Assembly: GCA_041398605.1 (NCBI GenBank)
Contig: JAWKUK010000015.1
Coordinates: 62,001 to 126,000 of the forward strand
DNA length: 64,000 nucleotides
Direction of reading: 5' to 3'
Source: JAWKUK01 sp041398605
GTDB taxonomy: Bacteria > Planctomycetota > UBA1135 > GCA-002686595
Shown: piece by piece, positions 34,246 to 43,143 of the stretch
Position numbering within the stretch: position 1 is the stretch's first letter
Layout: each line of letters starts with the position of its first letter
Notes under the pieces: model-generated
Databases searched by the model: none
The model's input: the letters and a program-made list of their open reading frames with translations, nothing else
What the model was told of the DNA's origin: nothing
Translations under genes and position numbers: made by a program

Positions 34246-35943
34246 TCAGGGCGTGAACGTCACGCCGAGCGCGTTCGAGACGTTGTAGCCGGTCCCGCAC
34301 GCGCCGCCGTCGCGGTACCAGAGCTGGAAGTTCCAGCGCTGCCCGACCATCGCGTGCCCGAAGGCGGGGAACGCGGCCTCGGTGAACGCCGCGATCCCGG
34401 GGCCTTCATGCACGCTGCCGGCGCTGCCCGCGGGCCGCGGCGGGAAGCGCAAGAGCTGCACAGGGTCGTCGATGCAACGCCGGCCGTTGCCGAAGAACAC
34501 AGGCGCGGTCGCGTCCCGGCCCATGAAGTACATGCCGAACGTATTCGGGCCCGCGTTCTCTGCGGTGAGCACGAGGTCGTCACGCGACACGCTCGTCGTG
34601 CCACACGCCGTCAGCCGACAGCCGGCCCCCGTGCCATTCGCGCAGCCCGCGGTCGCGTCGGAGTTGTGGCACCCAGACGCGGTGCAGAAACAGAACGGCT
34701 CGACCTCAAAGCCGGCGAACGGGATGAGGTGCGCGCGACCGGACGTCGACGCTCCGAGGTAGGCCTGGTCCGCAGCCAGGAGCCGTCCGTTGGCCATCGC
34801 GAGCGAGTTGCCGAAGTGATCCGCGTCGTATGCGGTGCGCTCCGAGACCTCGTCCCAGCCATTCGCGCCGCGGCGATAGAGGTGCACGCGTCCGCCGCCA
34901 AAGGGCGCGGCGAGCGCGGTCGGCGCCGCGACGACGAGGTCATCGCCGTCGAGCGCGACGGCGTCACCGAAGCGGTCGTTCCCGGGCGTCGGATGCAAGT
35001 ACGCGGCGCGGATCCAGGCGCCGCCTATGAGCTCCCAGACATAAGCACCACCCGGATAGGGGCCGCCGAAGCCGACCGTCCCGAAGGGCGCGCCGGCGAC
35101 GATCGTGTCACCGCTCAGCGCGACTGCGCGGCCCAGCGTCGTGTGCGGCGCGTCGCCGGTGAGGCGCGCGGTGCGCGCCCAAGCGCCGCCGATGTCCTCG
35201 AAGACGTACGCGGCGCCGCGGCGCTCGGACGGGGTGTGGCGGTCCTCGGGGCATCTGACGACCGCGCGCCCGCCTGCGAGCGCCACCGCGGTCCCGAAGG
35301 CGTCGTACGACTCGGGGGTCTCTTGCGCGAGGCGCGCGACCTGCGCCCAACCGCTCCCGCCGCGCGCGAAGACGTACGCGGCGCCGCGGTGCAGGTCGCT
35401 CCCGAGCCCCGCGTTGGGCGCGCCGACGACGATGCGATCGCCAGCGAGCGCCACGGAGAGCCCGAAGCGGTCGTCGGGCACGCCGTCCTGCGGCGTGAGC
35501 TCGGCGACCTCTCGCCAGCCCGCTGCGCTGCGTTCGAACACGAGGACGCGCCCCGCGAGCCCGGCGGCAGATGGCGGGCCCGGCGCGCCGACGACCGCCC
35601 GATCACCTTCGATGGCGACCGAGGTGCCAAACCGCTCGAGCGCACGTGGCGCAAGCGGCGCGAGCCGCTCGCCGCTGGACCACTGCCCCGCAGCCTCTTC
35701 GAAGAGATACGCAGCGCCGCCGCTCGAGACGGACAGCGCGTCGTGCGGCGCACCCACGAGCGCGCGCGAGGCGTCGAGCGCCACGACGTGTCCATTGAAG
35801 TCGTAGCCGTATGCGTCCCCGGGGACGGACGCCGAGGGGCGCAACACGAGGTCGCTGCAATCCGCTTGGGCGACGGCGGGCGGGCAGGCGAGCAAAGCGC
35901 ACACAGCGCTGAGCACAGGCAGAGTGTTCGAGACTTCGAGCAT
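34246..35943 (-). CDS. exported FG-GAP repeat protein with Cys-rich C-terminal module
   Basis: The ATG at 35943 gives 565 aa with a signal peptide (VLSAVCALLACPPAVAQ). Then come about seven repeats of the form FGxSVAxxGDRxVVGAP (RFGTSVAIEGDRAVVGAPGP, RFGLSVALAGDRIVVGAPNA, LGRAVALSGDTIVAGAPFG), an integrin-type beta-propeller. The C-terminal 140 residues have clustered Cys (FCFCTASGCHNSDATAGCAN), then LVLTAENAGPNTFGMYFMGR and FFGNGRRCIDDPVQLLRFPP. I recognise this last module as common at the end of exported planctomycete proteins. The role is probably surface binding. Confidence 0.82.
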   Translation of the reverse strand: MLEVSNTLPVLSAVCALLACPPAVAQADCSDLVLRPSASVPGDAYGYDFNGHVVALDASRALVGAPHDALSVSSGGAAYLFEEAAGQWSSGERLAPLAPRALERFGTSVAIEGDRAVVGAPGPPSAAGLAGRVLVFERSAAGWREVAELTPQDGVPDDRFGLSVALAGDRIVVGAPNAGLGSDLHRGAAYVFARGGSGWAQVARLAQETPESYDAFGTAVALAGGRAVVRCPEDRHTPSERRGAAYVFEDIGGAWARTARLTGDAPHTTLGRAVALSGDTIVAGAPFGTVGFGGPYPGGAYVWELIGGAWIRAAYLHPTPGNDRFGDAVALDGDDLVVAAPTALAAPFGGGRVHLYRRGANGWDEVSERTAYDADHFGNSLAMANGRLLAADQAYLGASTSGRAHLIPFAGFEVEPFCFCTASGCHNSDATAGCANGTGAGCRLTACGTTSVSRDDLVLTAENAGPNTFGMYFMGRDATAPVFFGNGRRCIDDPVQLLRFPPRPAGSAGSVHEGPGIAAFTEAAFPAFGHAMVGQRWNFQLWYRDGGACGTGYNVSNALGVTFTP

Positions 35944-35947
35944 GGCA

Positions 35948-36003
35948 AACGATCCGCGCAGCGGCGCGGGACCCCAACGATCCGCGCAGCGGCGCGGGAC
36001 CCC
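35948..36003. repeat. perfect 28-bp tandem duplication
   Basis: The 28-base unit at 35948-35975 is repeated exactly at 35976-36003, directly upstream of the start of the FG-GAP gene on the minus strand. Each copy contains CCGCGCAGCGGCGCGG, which is itself nearly palindromic. Exact identity suggests a recent duplication in the 5-prime untranslated region. Confidence 0.9.
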
Positions 36004-36171
36004 GTCGAGAACGTAGCACGAGGACCTCAAACCCGCCTTGCCTCGCGCACCGAGACGCCGCGCTGCGCGCTCGTTGCTGCGGGGGGCGTCGCCGAACGGC
36101 CGCCCGAACGGCCTCGAGGATGGACGCGATCGACAATGGACCGCGACGACGTGCTTCAAGCCCAGGCGAGG

Positions 36172-36726
36172 TCAGTCCACGAGCGGCACCAGCGCGACCG
36201 GCGCTTCGACGTCCCAGCCGACGACCTGGGCGCGCAAAACCTGGCCGCGGGCCAGCGCTGCGCGCCAATCCCCGCCTGCGTCCTCGAGCGGGAGCGCAAA
36301 GGTCCAGCCGTCGATGCGGAACGCGTCGCCGTCGCCCTCCAGCGCGCCGCGCGCTACGAGGCGCAGCTCGCTCGGCGCGAAGCCGGCTTCACGCACGGCG
36401 CGCGGCACGGACGCGAGATCGACGGCCACGTGCGGGCCGCAGCGCAGCGTCACCCAGCCGGTCGCCAGGTCCACTCGGATGTCGTTGACGCCTCCCAGGC
36501 GTCCAAGGCCGTCTTCGACGGCCTTGATTCACGGGCTTCACTCCATGCCGAGCGCTCGCACGCTCACCGACTCGAGGCCGCAGCGACCGCAGGTGTCGTG
36601 CCCCACGAGGGGCGGGCGCTGCGCCGCGCACGCGGCGAGCCCGAGGACTCCGACCAGCGGCTGGGCCGCAGCGAGGACGCCGGCGCGCAGGGCGGCGCGG
36701 AGAGCGGGGCGAGCATGAGGGCGCAT
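36172..36726 (-). CDS. lipoprotein HMA-domain protein, candidate selenoprotein with UxxU at the metal site
   Basis: Read through two in-frame UGA codons, this is one 184-residue product starting at the ATG at 36726, two bases after the upstream stop. The N-terminus is a lipoprotein signal (VGVLGLAAC). A heavy-metal-associated domain follows: ESVSVRALGME, then U63-S-P-U66, then IKAVEDGLGRLGGVNDIRVD, LATGWVTLRCG and VPRAVREAGF. In every standard HMA domain the motif is GMxCxxC; here exactly the two Cys codons are UGA (36540-36538 and 36531-36529) and nothing else is disturbed. A second CxxC (TCGRCG) lies upstream. About 80 residues without recognised motifs follow. Read conventionally, the gene would be two ORF fragments. 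The upstream partner is an outer-membrane transporter-like protein, which suits metal handling. Confidence 0.75.
36487..36503 (-). promoter_or_regulatory. candidate SECIS hairpin for the second UGA
   Basis: On the minus strand GACGCC and GGCGTC form a perfect 6-bp stem around the loop TGGGA. The loop G lies about 33 bases after the second UGA, inside the 16-37 base window known for bacterial SECIS elements, with G among the first two loop bases. Confidence 0.5.
36505..36525 (-). promoter_or_regulatory. candidate SECIS hairpin for the first UGA
   Basis: On the minus strand AAGGCCGTC and GACGGCCTT form a perfect 9-bp stem with the loop GAA. The loop G is 22 bases after the first UGA and would meet the bacterial SECIS rule (stem 4-16 bp, G at the top of the loop). 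It is coding sequence, so the perfect stem is not expected by chance from the HMA protein sequence. Confidence 0.6.
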
Positions 36727-36728
36727 GA

Positions 36729-37589
36729 TCACAGGTAATACCGCACGGACAGCAAGGCTGCCCAATTTCGGTCCCCAAGCGGGTCATCGACCCCAGCGAC
36801 GATCGGGACCGCGACGCTCGCCTGCAGGAGGAGGTCGCGCCGGGCGTAGACCTGGAGCCCCGGGACGAACCAGACGAGCGCGCCGTCGTCGCCCAGGCCG
36901 ACGTCGTCCTGGCTCGCCTCGGTGCGCCAGGTCGCGAGGCACTCGAGGACGCCGCGCCACTCCGTGACGTGCGGCCCCGGCTGGAAGACGGCGGGCGCGA
37001 GCCGATACCAGTACGACAGCCCGAGCGACACGGACTCCCCCGCGTCGAAGCCCTCGTCCTCCGCGCGCGCGCGCAGCATGCACTCCGACGCAAAGCGATG
37101 GCGATCGCGAATGCGCGTGTACGCGAGGCCGAGCCCCAGCCCGAACGCGCCGCCGCCCGGCTGCAGCGCCCGCGGCCAGCGGACCCCGCCGGCCTCGAGG
37201 TCGTCTGCGCCGGTGGGCGCGAGCAGCTCTGCGACGGCGCCGAACCGCGTCGAGGCGAGGACGCCCTCGCTGCGCCAGAGCTGCCGCTTGTAGCGCACCC
37301 GTACATCCCCGAGCCCGAGCGCCTCGTCGCGCCGCGCCGCGAACTCGACCTCACGCGAGAGCAACGGCAGGACGACCTTGAGCTCGTCCACCAAGGTCGG
37401 AGCCCAGGTGAACTGGTGCGTCCAAGCGACCTCGCGCAAGTGCGCGCTGTCGAGCGCGGCAAACGACTGCTCGTACGTAGGGACCTCGGGTGAGCCTACG
37501 CCCGCGTTCTCGACCAAAATCTGGGCACGCGCGGGCGCGGCGAGCATCCCGACACACAGGACGAGGCAGGGACGGCGGGCGCACGTCAT
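36729..37589 (-). CDS. outer-membrane transporter-like protein (Phenol_MetA_deg type)
   Basis: The 286-aa protein has a signal peptide (LVLCVGMLAAPARAQ) and alternating beta-strand sequence through to a C-terminal aromatic/aliphatic strand (NWAALLSVRYYL). Features such as EVAWTHQFTWAPTLVDELKV, ALGLGDVRVRYKRQLWR, FGAVAELLAPTG and LLLQASVAVPIVAGVDD resemble the family annotated as MetA-pathway of phenol degradation, which forms small beta-barrels and often accompanies metal-resistance genes. It heads a two-gene operon with the UGA-containing HMA gene. Assignment is by pattern, with moderate certainty. Confidence 0.7.
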   Translation of the reverse strand: MTCARRPCLVLCVGMLAAPARAQILVENAGVGSPEVPTYEQSFAALDSAHLREVAWTHQFTWAPTLVDELKVVLPLLSREVEFAARRDEALGLGDVRVRYKRQLWRSEGVLASTRFGAVAELLAPTGADDLEAGGVRWPRALQPGGGAFGLGLGLAYTRIRDRHRFASECMLRARAEDEGFDAGESVSLGLSYWYRLAPAVFQPGPHVTEWRGVLECLATWRTEASQDDVGLGDDGALVWFVPGLQVYARRDLLLQASVAVPIVAGVDDPLGDRNWAALLSVRYYL

Positions 37590-37652
37590 GCCCGCACTGT
37601 ATCGCGCTCGCGACTCCGCGTCGCCCCCGCCGCCCCGCCGGCCCGCCGGCCC

Positions 37653-40600
37653 CTACGACAGCAAGAACTGCAGGTCTTCGGGACCGAGCTCCGACAGCGC
37701 TGAGGTCGCGCCGCCCAAGACCGCCGCCGCGAGGTCGCGCTTCGAGTCCTGCAGCTCGAGCACGCGCTCCTCGATCGTCGCGCGCGCGACGAGGCGATAG
37801 ACGTGCACCGGCCGCTCGCGCCCGATGCGGTGCGCGCGGTCGATCGCCTGCGCCTCCGCGGCCGGGTTCCACCACGGGTCGAGCAGGATCACGAAGTCCG
37901 CGGCGGTGAGGTTCAGGCCGCTGCCGCCCGCCTTCAGGCTGACGAGGAAGAGCGGCGTCGTCGGGTCCTCCTGGAACGTCTTGACCTCGCGCTCGCGGTC
38001 CTTGGTCTGGCCATCGAGGTACGCATAGCGCCAGCCGCGCTCGTCGAGCGCCGCGCGCACGATCGCGAGGAACGACGTGAACTGCGAGAACACGAGCGCC
38101 TTGTTGCCGCCCTCGACGACGTCCTCCAAGAGCGCCAGCACCGTGTCGAGCTTCGCCGACTTCTCGCCGACACGCGCCTTGTCGATGAGGCCCGGGTGGC
38201 ACGCCATCTGGCGCAGCCGCAGCAGCCCTTGAATGACCTGCACGCCCATCTTCGTCTGTCCGGCGAGCGCAGAGCGATAGTAGTCGCGCAGCTCGCGGTA
38301 CTCGGTCGCCTGGGCGTCGCGCAGCTCGCACTCGATCGTCTGCTCGGTCCGCGGCGGCAGCTCGCGCGCGACGTCTGCCTTCGTGCGACGCAGGAAGAAC
38401 GGCCGGAGGGCGCGCGCGAGCAGCACACGCTGCTCCTCGTCGAGGTCCTTCAACGTGCGGGCGCGCCCGAGCTTGCGGAACGCGCTCGAGGCGTGGCTGA
38501 AGCCAGGGTTCAAGAACTCCATCATCGACCAGAGCTCGCCGAGGTGGTTCTCGATCGGCGTACCGGTCAACACGATGCGCTGGTTCGCGCGCAGGAGCCG
38601 CGCCGCCTTCGACGTTTGGCTCATGCGATTCTTGATCGCCTGGCCTTCATCGAGGACGACGACGTCGAACTGCCGATCGACGAGCAGCGGCGCGTCACGG
38701 CGCAGCGTCCCGTAGGTCGTCACGATCACGTCGAAGCCGTCCGCCGGCAGCGGGCCTCGCCCGGCGCCCGTGTGGTCGGCGACTCGGAGCTCGGGCACGA
38801 AGCGGCGCGCCTCGCTGATCCAGTTGAAAACGAGCGAGCGCGGCGCGACGACGAGCGACGGGACGCCGTTGCCGAGCCTGCGCTTCAGGTGCGCGAGGAG
38901 CTGCACCGTCTTGCCGAGGCCCATCTCGTCCGCGAGGCAGCCGCCGAGCCCGAGCCGGTCCAAGAGGTCGAGCCAGCCGAGGCCCTCGCGCTGGTACTCC
39001 CGCAGCTCGCCTTTGAACCCCTCCGGCTCCGCGAGGGGCCGCGGCGCCTGCATGCGCGAGACCTCCTCGCGCAGCCGCATGAAGGGCGCGTCGAACTCGG
39101 CTTCGCGCCCCTCGAGCAACGCCGAGAGGAGCCAGCCCGTCGAGCGATCGAAGCGGACGACGTCGCCTTCGATCCGGCCGAGCGCGGCGCCGCGCCAGCT
39201 CTCCACCCAGTCGCGCGGCAAGAGGCCGCGCGAGCCGTCGCCGAGCGCGACGAAGCGCGAGCCCGACTCGATCGCCTGGAGTAAGGTCGGCAACGCGACC
39301 TCTTGGTCGCCGAACCGGACGCCGGCCTGCAGGTCGAACCAGTCGATGCCCGAGCGCACGGCGATCGAAGTGCCAGAGGAGGTGCGCAAGGTGCGCCCCT
39401 CGACCTCGACGGCCCAGCCGAAGCCCATGAGCTGCTCGGCGGCCTCTTCGAACGCGAGGCGCGGGAACGAGGCGTCGTGCTCGCCCTCGACGTCGCCCGA
39501 GGTCCGCGCGCCGCCGGCGGCGAGGAACTCGTCGATGTGCTGGCGCTCCACGGCTGCGTTGCGGCGACCGAGGCCGACGCCCTCGATGACCACAAACGGG
39601 TCGCGCGAGCTGCTCGGGACGAGGCGCTTGCCGTAGTCGAAGAGCACGGTCGCCTCGAGGCGGCTGCCGGTCCCGCGGCGCAGCTCGGGCCGCTCGATGC
39701 GCAGGATCGGGATCGGCGCCGCGGCCACCGGCGCCGAGTCGTCGCCGCCAGCGGTCACGCGGCGCGCGAGCTCGACCGTCGCCCGCGGCACGTCCTCTTC
39801 AGGCACCTCGAGCGGTCCGCGCCGCAACACGTCGCGCAGGAGCCCGACGGCGTCGCGCGGCGCGATCGTGGTGAGCTCGCGCTCGACGATGACAATGCCG
39901 TTCGAGAGCGCCAACTTGATCGCGTGCAAGCCGAGCTCGCGGTCGGCGCGCGCGAGGATGTGCTCGAACACGACTCGCCCGTCGCGCGCCGCGCCGGGCG
40001 TCGCGCGCAGGGTCCAAGGCGAACCCAACGCGTCCTCGAGCGGCGCTGGGTCCATGTCCGTCGCGGTCGAGAGGTGCAAGCGGCCGGTGCGCACCGCGCG
40101 CCCGAGCACGAGCTCGGCGCTGCGCGCGTCGATCTTCCACGCCCCGTCCGAGGTGCGCGCCGTGCGCCAATCGACGCCGAAGCTCGGCTCGAGGCCCGGC
40201 AGCACCGCTAGGAGCAGCGTGTCGTGCTCATCGAGCACCGCGTCGCCGAGCAGCGCGGCTTCGCGCGTACGGATCGGCCGCGGGCGGCCCCACTCGCCGC
40301 TCGCGAGTCGGCGCTGGATGACGACCGCGATGTCGACGCGAGCGCCGAGCGCGCCGCCCTCGACGCGCATCAGGTACAGGAGCCGCTGGGCTTCGGTCGG
40401 CGCCTCGCCCCACACGTCGAACGTCGGCGGGGGCGCATCGGCGGCAGCCTCCTCGAGGCGCTCGAGCCACGCAGGGGCCGCAGGCTCAGGCGCCTCCTCC
40501 TCGACGTCGGCCGTCGCGCAGCGCAGCGTCGCGAGGATGTGCTCGCACGCCATGTCGCGCGAGAAGCGCGGGCAGCTACAGGACCAATCGCCGCCGGCCG

Positions 40601-40793
40601 CGCCGATCCGCACGCGGAACGCGCCGCCTGCGCGCACGCGCGCCTCTTGGAGGTCTTCGGTCGAGACCACCATCTCGACGGCCTCTTCGATCGTGGTGTC
40701 GATCGGTTGCCGCGCGACCGTGCGGCCGAGGAGGTTGAGTACTCGTGACTCCTGTTCGCGGAGAAACGTAACCCGCCGAGCGCTCAAGGACAT
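37653..40793 (-). CDS. SNF2-family helicase with SWIM zinc finger
   Basis: From the ATG at 40793 the product is 1046 aa. An N-terminal SWIM finger (CSCPRFSRDMACEH, CxC...CxH) is followed by about 500 residues of bacterial SNF2-specific sequence and then the ATPase core: motif I DEMGLGKTVQLL, Ia VVAPRSLVFNW, II DEGQ within VVVLDEGQAIKNR, III VLTGTPIENHLGELW, the second RecA lobe with ALVFSQFTSFL and VSLKAGGSGLNLTAA, and motif VI QAIDRAHRIGRERPVHVYRL. These ATP-driven DNA translocases act on protein-DNA complexes in repair or transcription recycling. Length and order are normal for the bacterial subfamily. It stands alone. Confidence 0.94.
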   Translation of the reverse strand: MSLSARRVTFLREQESRVLNLLGRTVARQPIDTTIEEAVEMVVSTEDLQEARVRAGGAFRVRIGAAGGDWSCSCPRFSRDMACEHILATLRCATADVEEEAPEPAAPAWLERLEEAAADAPPPTFDVWGEAPTEAQRLLYLMRVEGGALGARVDIAVVIQRRLASGEWGRPRPIRTREAALLGDAVLDEHDTLLLAVLPGLEPSFGVDWRTARTSDGAWKIDARSAELVLGRAVRTGRLHLSTATDMDPAPLEDALGSPWTLRATPGAARDGRVVFEHILARADRELGLHAIKLALSNGIVIVERELTTIAPRDAVGLLRDVLRRGPLEVPEEDVPRATVELARRVTAGGDDSAPVAAAPIPILRIERPELRRGTGSRLEATVLFDYGKRLVPSSSRDPFVVIEGVGLGRRNAAVERQHIDEFLAAGGARTSGDVEGEHDASFPRLAFEEAAEQLMGFGWAVEVEGRTLRTSSGTSIAVRSGIDWFDLQAGVRFGDQEVALPTLLQAIESGSRFVALGDGSRGLLPRDWVESWRGAALGRIEGDVVRFDRSTGWLLSALLEGREAEFDAPFMRLREEVSRMQAPRPLAEPEGFKGELREYQREGLGWLDLLDRLGLGGCLADEMGLGKTVQLLAHLKRRLGNGVPSLVVAPRSLVFNWISEARRFVPELRVADHTGAGRGPLPADGFDVIVTTYGTLRRDAPLLVDRQFDVVVLDEGQAIKNRMSQTSKAARLLRANQRIVLTGTPIENHLGELWSMMEFLNPGFSHASSAFRKLGRARTLKDLDEEQRVLLARALRPFFLRRTKADVARELPPRTEQTIECELRDAQATEYRELRDYYRSALAGQTKMGVQVIQGLLRLRQMACHPGLIDKARVGEKSAKLDTVLALLEDVVEGGNKALVFSQFTSFLAIVRAALDERGWRYAYLDGQTKDREREVKTFQEDPTTPLFLVSLKAGGSGLNLTAADFVILLDPWWNPAAEAQAIDRAHRIGRERPVHVYRLVARATIEERVLELQDSKRDLAAAVLGGATSALSELGPEDLQFLLS

Positions 40794-41719
40794 CCCAGCA
40801 TTGCGACGCGCGCGGCGCCCTGCGTCAAGGGCAATCCGTGGGTGCGGTCCGGGGGGGCTGCCGTGCGGCACGCTGGACTGGCGCATTGTCGCGCCTGGGG
40901 CGGCGTCAGCGGCGCTCCTCGGGCGCTTCGTATGCCGGCGACGGGTGCGCGCCACCGTACGCCAAAGGAGCGCGGGCGGCCCGCCGGAGCGAGCCGCCCG
41001 CTGGACGCATGTCACCTCTCACCAGATGACACGCGCGGGACCTTTGCAATCAGAAGCCCCAGATCGCGGAGAACGTCCAGCGGTAGCCAAAGAGGTCCTC
41101 GTTCGACGTCAGCGGCGACTCGTAGGCGAGGCGGAGGCCGACGCCCTGCGTGGGGCGGAACTCGCCGCCGATCGCGCCCGTGATCACGTCCTCGCCGTCG
41201 CCGCCGCCGAAGTTCGCGACGTCGACGCCGTTGAACGGCAGCGGCGTGTTGTCACCTTCGCTCAGCGTCGAATAGCCGTTCAGCTCGACGACCGGGCTGA
41301 ACGCCTCATTGAGGTAATAGTCCGCGTGCAAGTGCCAGGAGAGCCGGTCGCTGTCGCCGAGGGCGTCCTCCGTGCCCGCTGCGAACGTGAAGTTGACGTT
41401 GGCGCCGAAGTGCCAGCGATCGACGCCCTTGTTGAACGAGCCCCAGACGCGGAACTCGTCGTCCTCTTGCAGGACCTCCTCGTCGCCGATGCCGAGCTCG
41501 TAGCCGACGCCCAGGGCGGCGTGCGTGTCTCGCTCCCAATCCTGGAGGAAGGCCCACTTCAGGCCCGCCGCGAGGTCGTTCATGCCCGAGTCCTCGATGA
41601 GACCCGACTCGAAGTCGACGAAGCCGTCCTTGTAGGCGACGAACTGCAGGCTCTCCGTGAGCGCTGCGCGGATCTGAAGGGCGTACACGCTGGCGCTGCC
41701 GCCGCCGATGAGGCTCGGG

Positions 41720-41727
41720 TTCGGGAA
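41720..41727. repeat. left 8-bp target-site duplication (TTCGGGAA)
   Basis: Identical to 43136-43143. It directly abuts the left inverted repeat of the element; IS256-family transposases typically make 8-9 bp duplications. Confidence 0.9.
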
Positions 41728-43135
41728 GGGGGTGTACCCTACCTTCTGTAAATTCGATGGAGACCTGACAGCTGCCTCGCACCCGCCAACATCTCGGCGG
41801 GCACGAGGAGTCGGCCTGGCCCCTTCGTGGGCTGGTCGTTCAGCTTGACGGTTGCGTGGCGGGCCATCGATTGGTCTCGTGGTGAATACCTCTAACCACC
41901 AGAGCCACCGATGACCCACCACTCCTCCGAGCCTACCAACCTCAGCCTCGCCCTGGAACTCCTGAACGAGCACGGTTTCGACAGCATGGCCAACGTCCTG
42001 CAGATCCTCTTCAACGAGGCCATGAAGATCGAGCGCACCAAGTATCTCGGCGCGTCCCCGTACGAACGTTCCGACGACCGGCGCGCCCAGGCCAACGGCT
42101 TCAAGCCAAAGACCCTCACGACCCGCATGGGCACGTTCAAGGTCGACGTTCCCCAGGTTCGCCAGGCTGGCGAGAACGGTGAGCGCTTCTACCCCAACGC
42201 TCTCGAGCGCGGCACTCGCTCTGAGCGCGCGCTCAAGGCCGCCATCGCCGAGATGTACATCCAGGGGGTCTCCACTCGTCGAGTCAAGGCGATCACCGAG
42301 GAACTCTGCGGGACAGAGGTTTCCTCCTCCCAAGTCTCTCGAGCTACGGCCCTCCTCGACGAGGAGCTCGCCGCGTGGCGCCAACGCCCGATTGAACCCT
42401 GCCCCTACCTCGTCCTCGACGCCCGCTACGAGAAAGTGCGCATCGGCGGCGTCGTCGTCAGCGCCGCCGTTCTCGTGGCCATGGGCGTTAGGCAGGACGG
42501 CAAGCGTGTCCTCCTGGGCATCAGTGTCGCCACCTCCGAGGCGGAGGTTCACTGGAGAGCGTTCATCGACAGCCTCATCCTCCGCGGACTGCGCGGTGTC
42601 CAGCTCGTCACCAGCGACGACCACGCCGGAATCAAGGCCGCCCTTCGCGCCTCCTTCCCTGGCGTGGCCTGGCAGCGGTGCCAGTTCCACCTGCAACGCA
42701 ACGCTCAGGCATACGTCAGCAAGCTCGACCTTCGTAGTTCTGTGGCCGACGACATCCGCGCGATCTTCAACGCGCCGGACCTCGCGCACGCAGAGGCCCT
42801 CGTCCGCGTCACCGTCGAACGCTACGCCAAGTCCGAGCCCAAGCTCGCCGCGTGGCTCGACGAGAACATCCGCGAGGGGCTCGCCGTCTTCTCCGTCTGC
42901 TCCGATCACCGGCGACGCCTTCGCACTTCCAACTCCGTCGAGCGTGTCAACCGCGAACTAAAGCGGCGCACTCGAGTCGCATCCCTCTTCCCAAACACCG
43001 AGTCACTCCTAAGACTGGCCACCGCTCTCGCCGTCGAGATCTCTGACGACTGGGAGTCCGGCCGCACCTACCTCACCTTCAAGACCAACTGATCCCGAAC
43101 ACGCCGCGAATTTACAGAAATGGGGTTGCATCACC
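41728..43135 (+). mobile_element. complete IS256-family insertion sequence, 1408 bp
   Basis: The element is bounded by 29-bp imperfect terminal inverted repeats (41728-41756 and 43107-43135; 21 of 29 positions match, with the inner 13 bases TTCTGTAAATTCG identical), encodes one intact transposase, and is flanked by a perfect 8-bp duplication. It sits inside the beta-barrel gene in the opposite orientation. Intact ends, duplication and ORF indicate a recent transposition. Confidence 0.93.
41911..43092 (+). CDS. IS256-family DDE transposase
   Basis: The 393-aa protein is full length for the family. Motifs: the N-terminal region NERSDDRRAQANGFKPK-like segment (YERSDDRRAQANGFKPKTLT), catalytic D170 in YLVLDARYEKVR, D236 in LVTSDDHAGIKAAL, the family's CQFHLQRNAQAYV, and E344 in SNSVERVNRELKRRTRVASL. 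No frameshift or premature stop is visible, so it is probably active. Codon use is slightly less extreme in GC than the neighbours, as is common for mobile genes. Confidence 0.95.
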   Translation: MTHHSSEPTNLSLALELLNEHGFDSMANVLQILFNEAMKIERTKYLGASPYERSDDRRAQANGFKPKTLTTRMGTFKVDVPQVRQAGENGERFYPNALERGTRSERALKAAIAEMYIQGVSTRRVKAITEELCGTEVSSSQVSRATALLDEELAAWRQRPIEPCPYLVLDARYEKVRIGGVVVSAAVLVAMGVRQDGKRVLLGISVATSEAEVHWRAFIDSLILRGLRGVQLVTSDDHAGIKAALRASFPGVAWQRCQFHLQRNAQAYVSKLDLRSSVADDIRAIFNAPDLAHAEALVRVTVERYAKSEPKLAAWLDENIREGLAVFSVCSDHRRRLRTSNSVERVNRELKRRTRVASLFPNTESLLRLATALAVEISDDWESGRTYLTFKTN

Positions 43136-43143
43136 TTCGGGAA
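43136..43143. repeat. right 8-bp target-site duplication (TTCGGGAA)
   Basis: Matches 41720-41727 exactly and directly follows the right inverted repeat of the element. Confidence 0.9.

Noticed and set aside
36505..36525. The 9-bp hairpin as an intrinsic terminator
   Set aside because: It is within a continuing conserved coding frame and no T-run follows.
34207..36738. 843-residue plus-strand frame across the FG-GAP and HMA genes
   Set aside because: Antisense shadow without domains; it would also run through the strong minus-strand HMA domain.
36172..36765. Two separate small genes (36172-36474 and 36538-36765) on the minus strand
   Set aside because: They are halves of one HMA domain in one frame, separated only by two UGA codons at the Cys positions.
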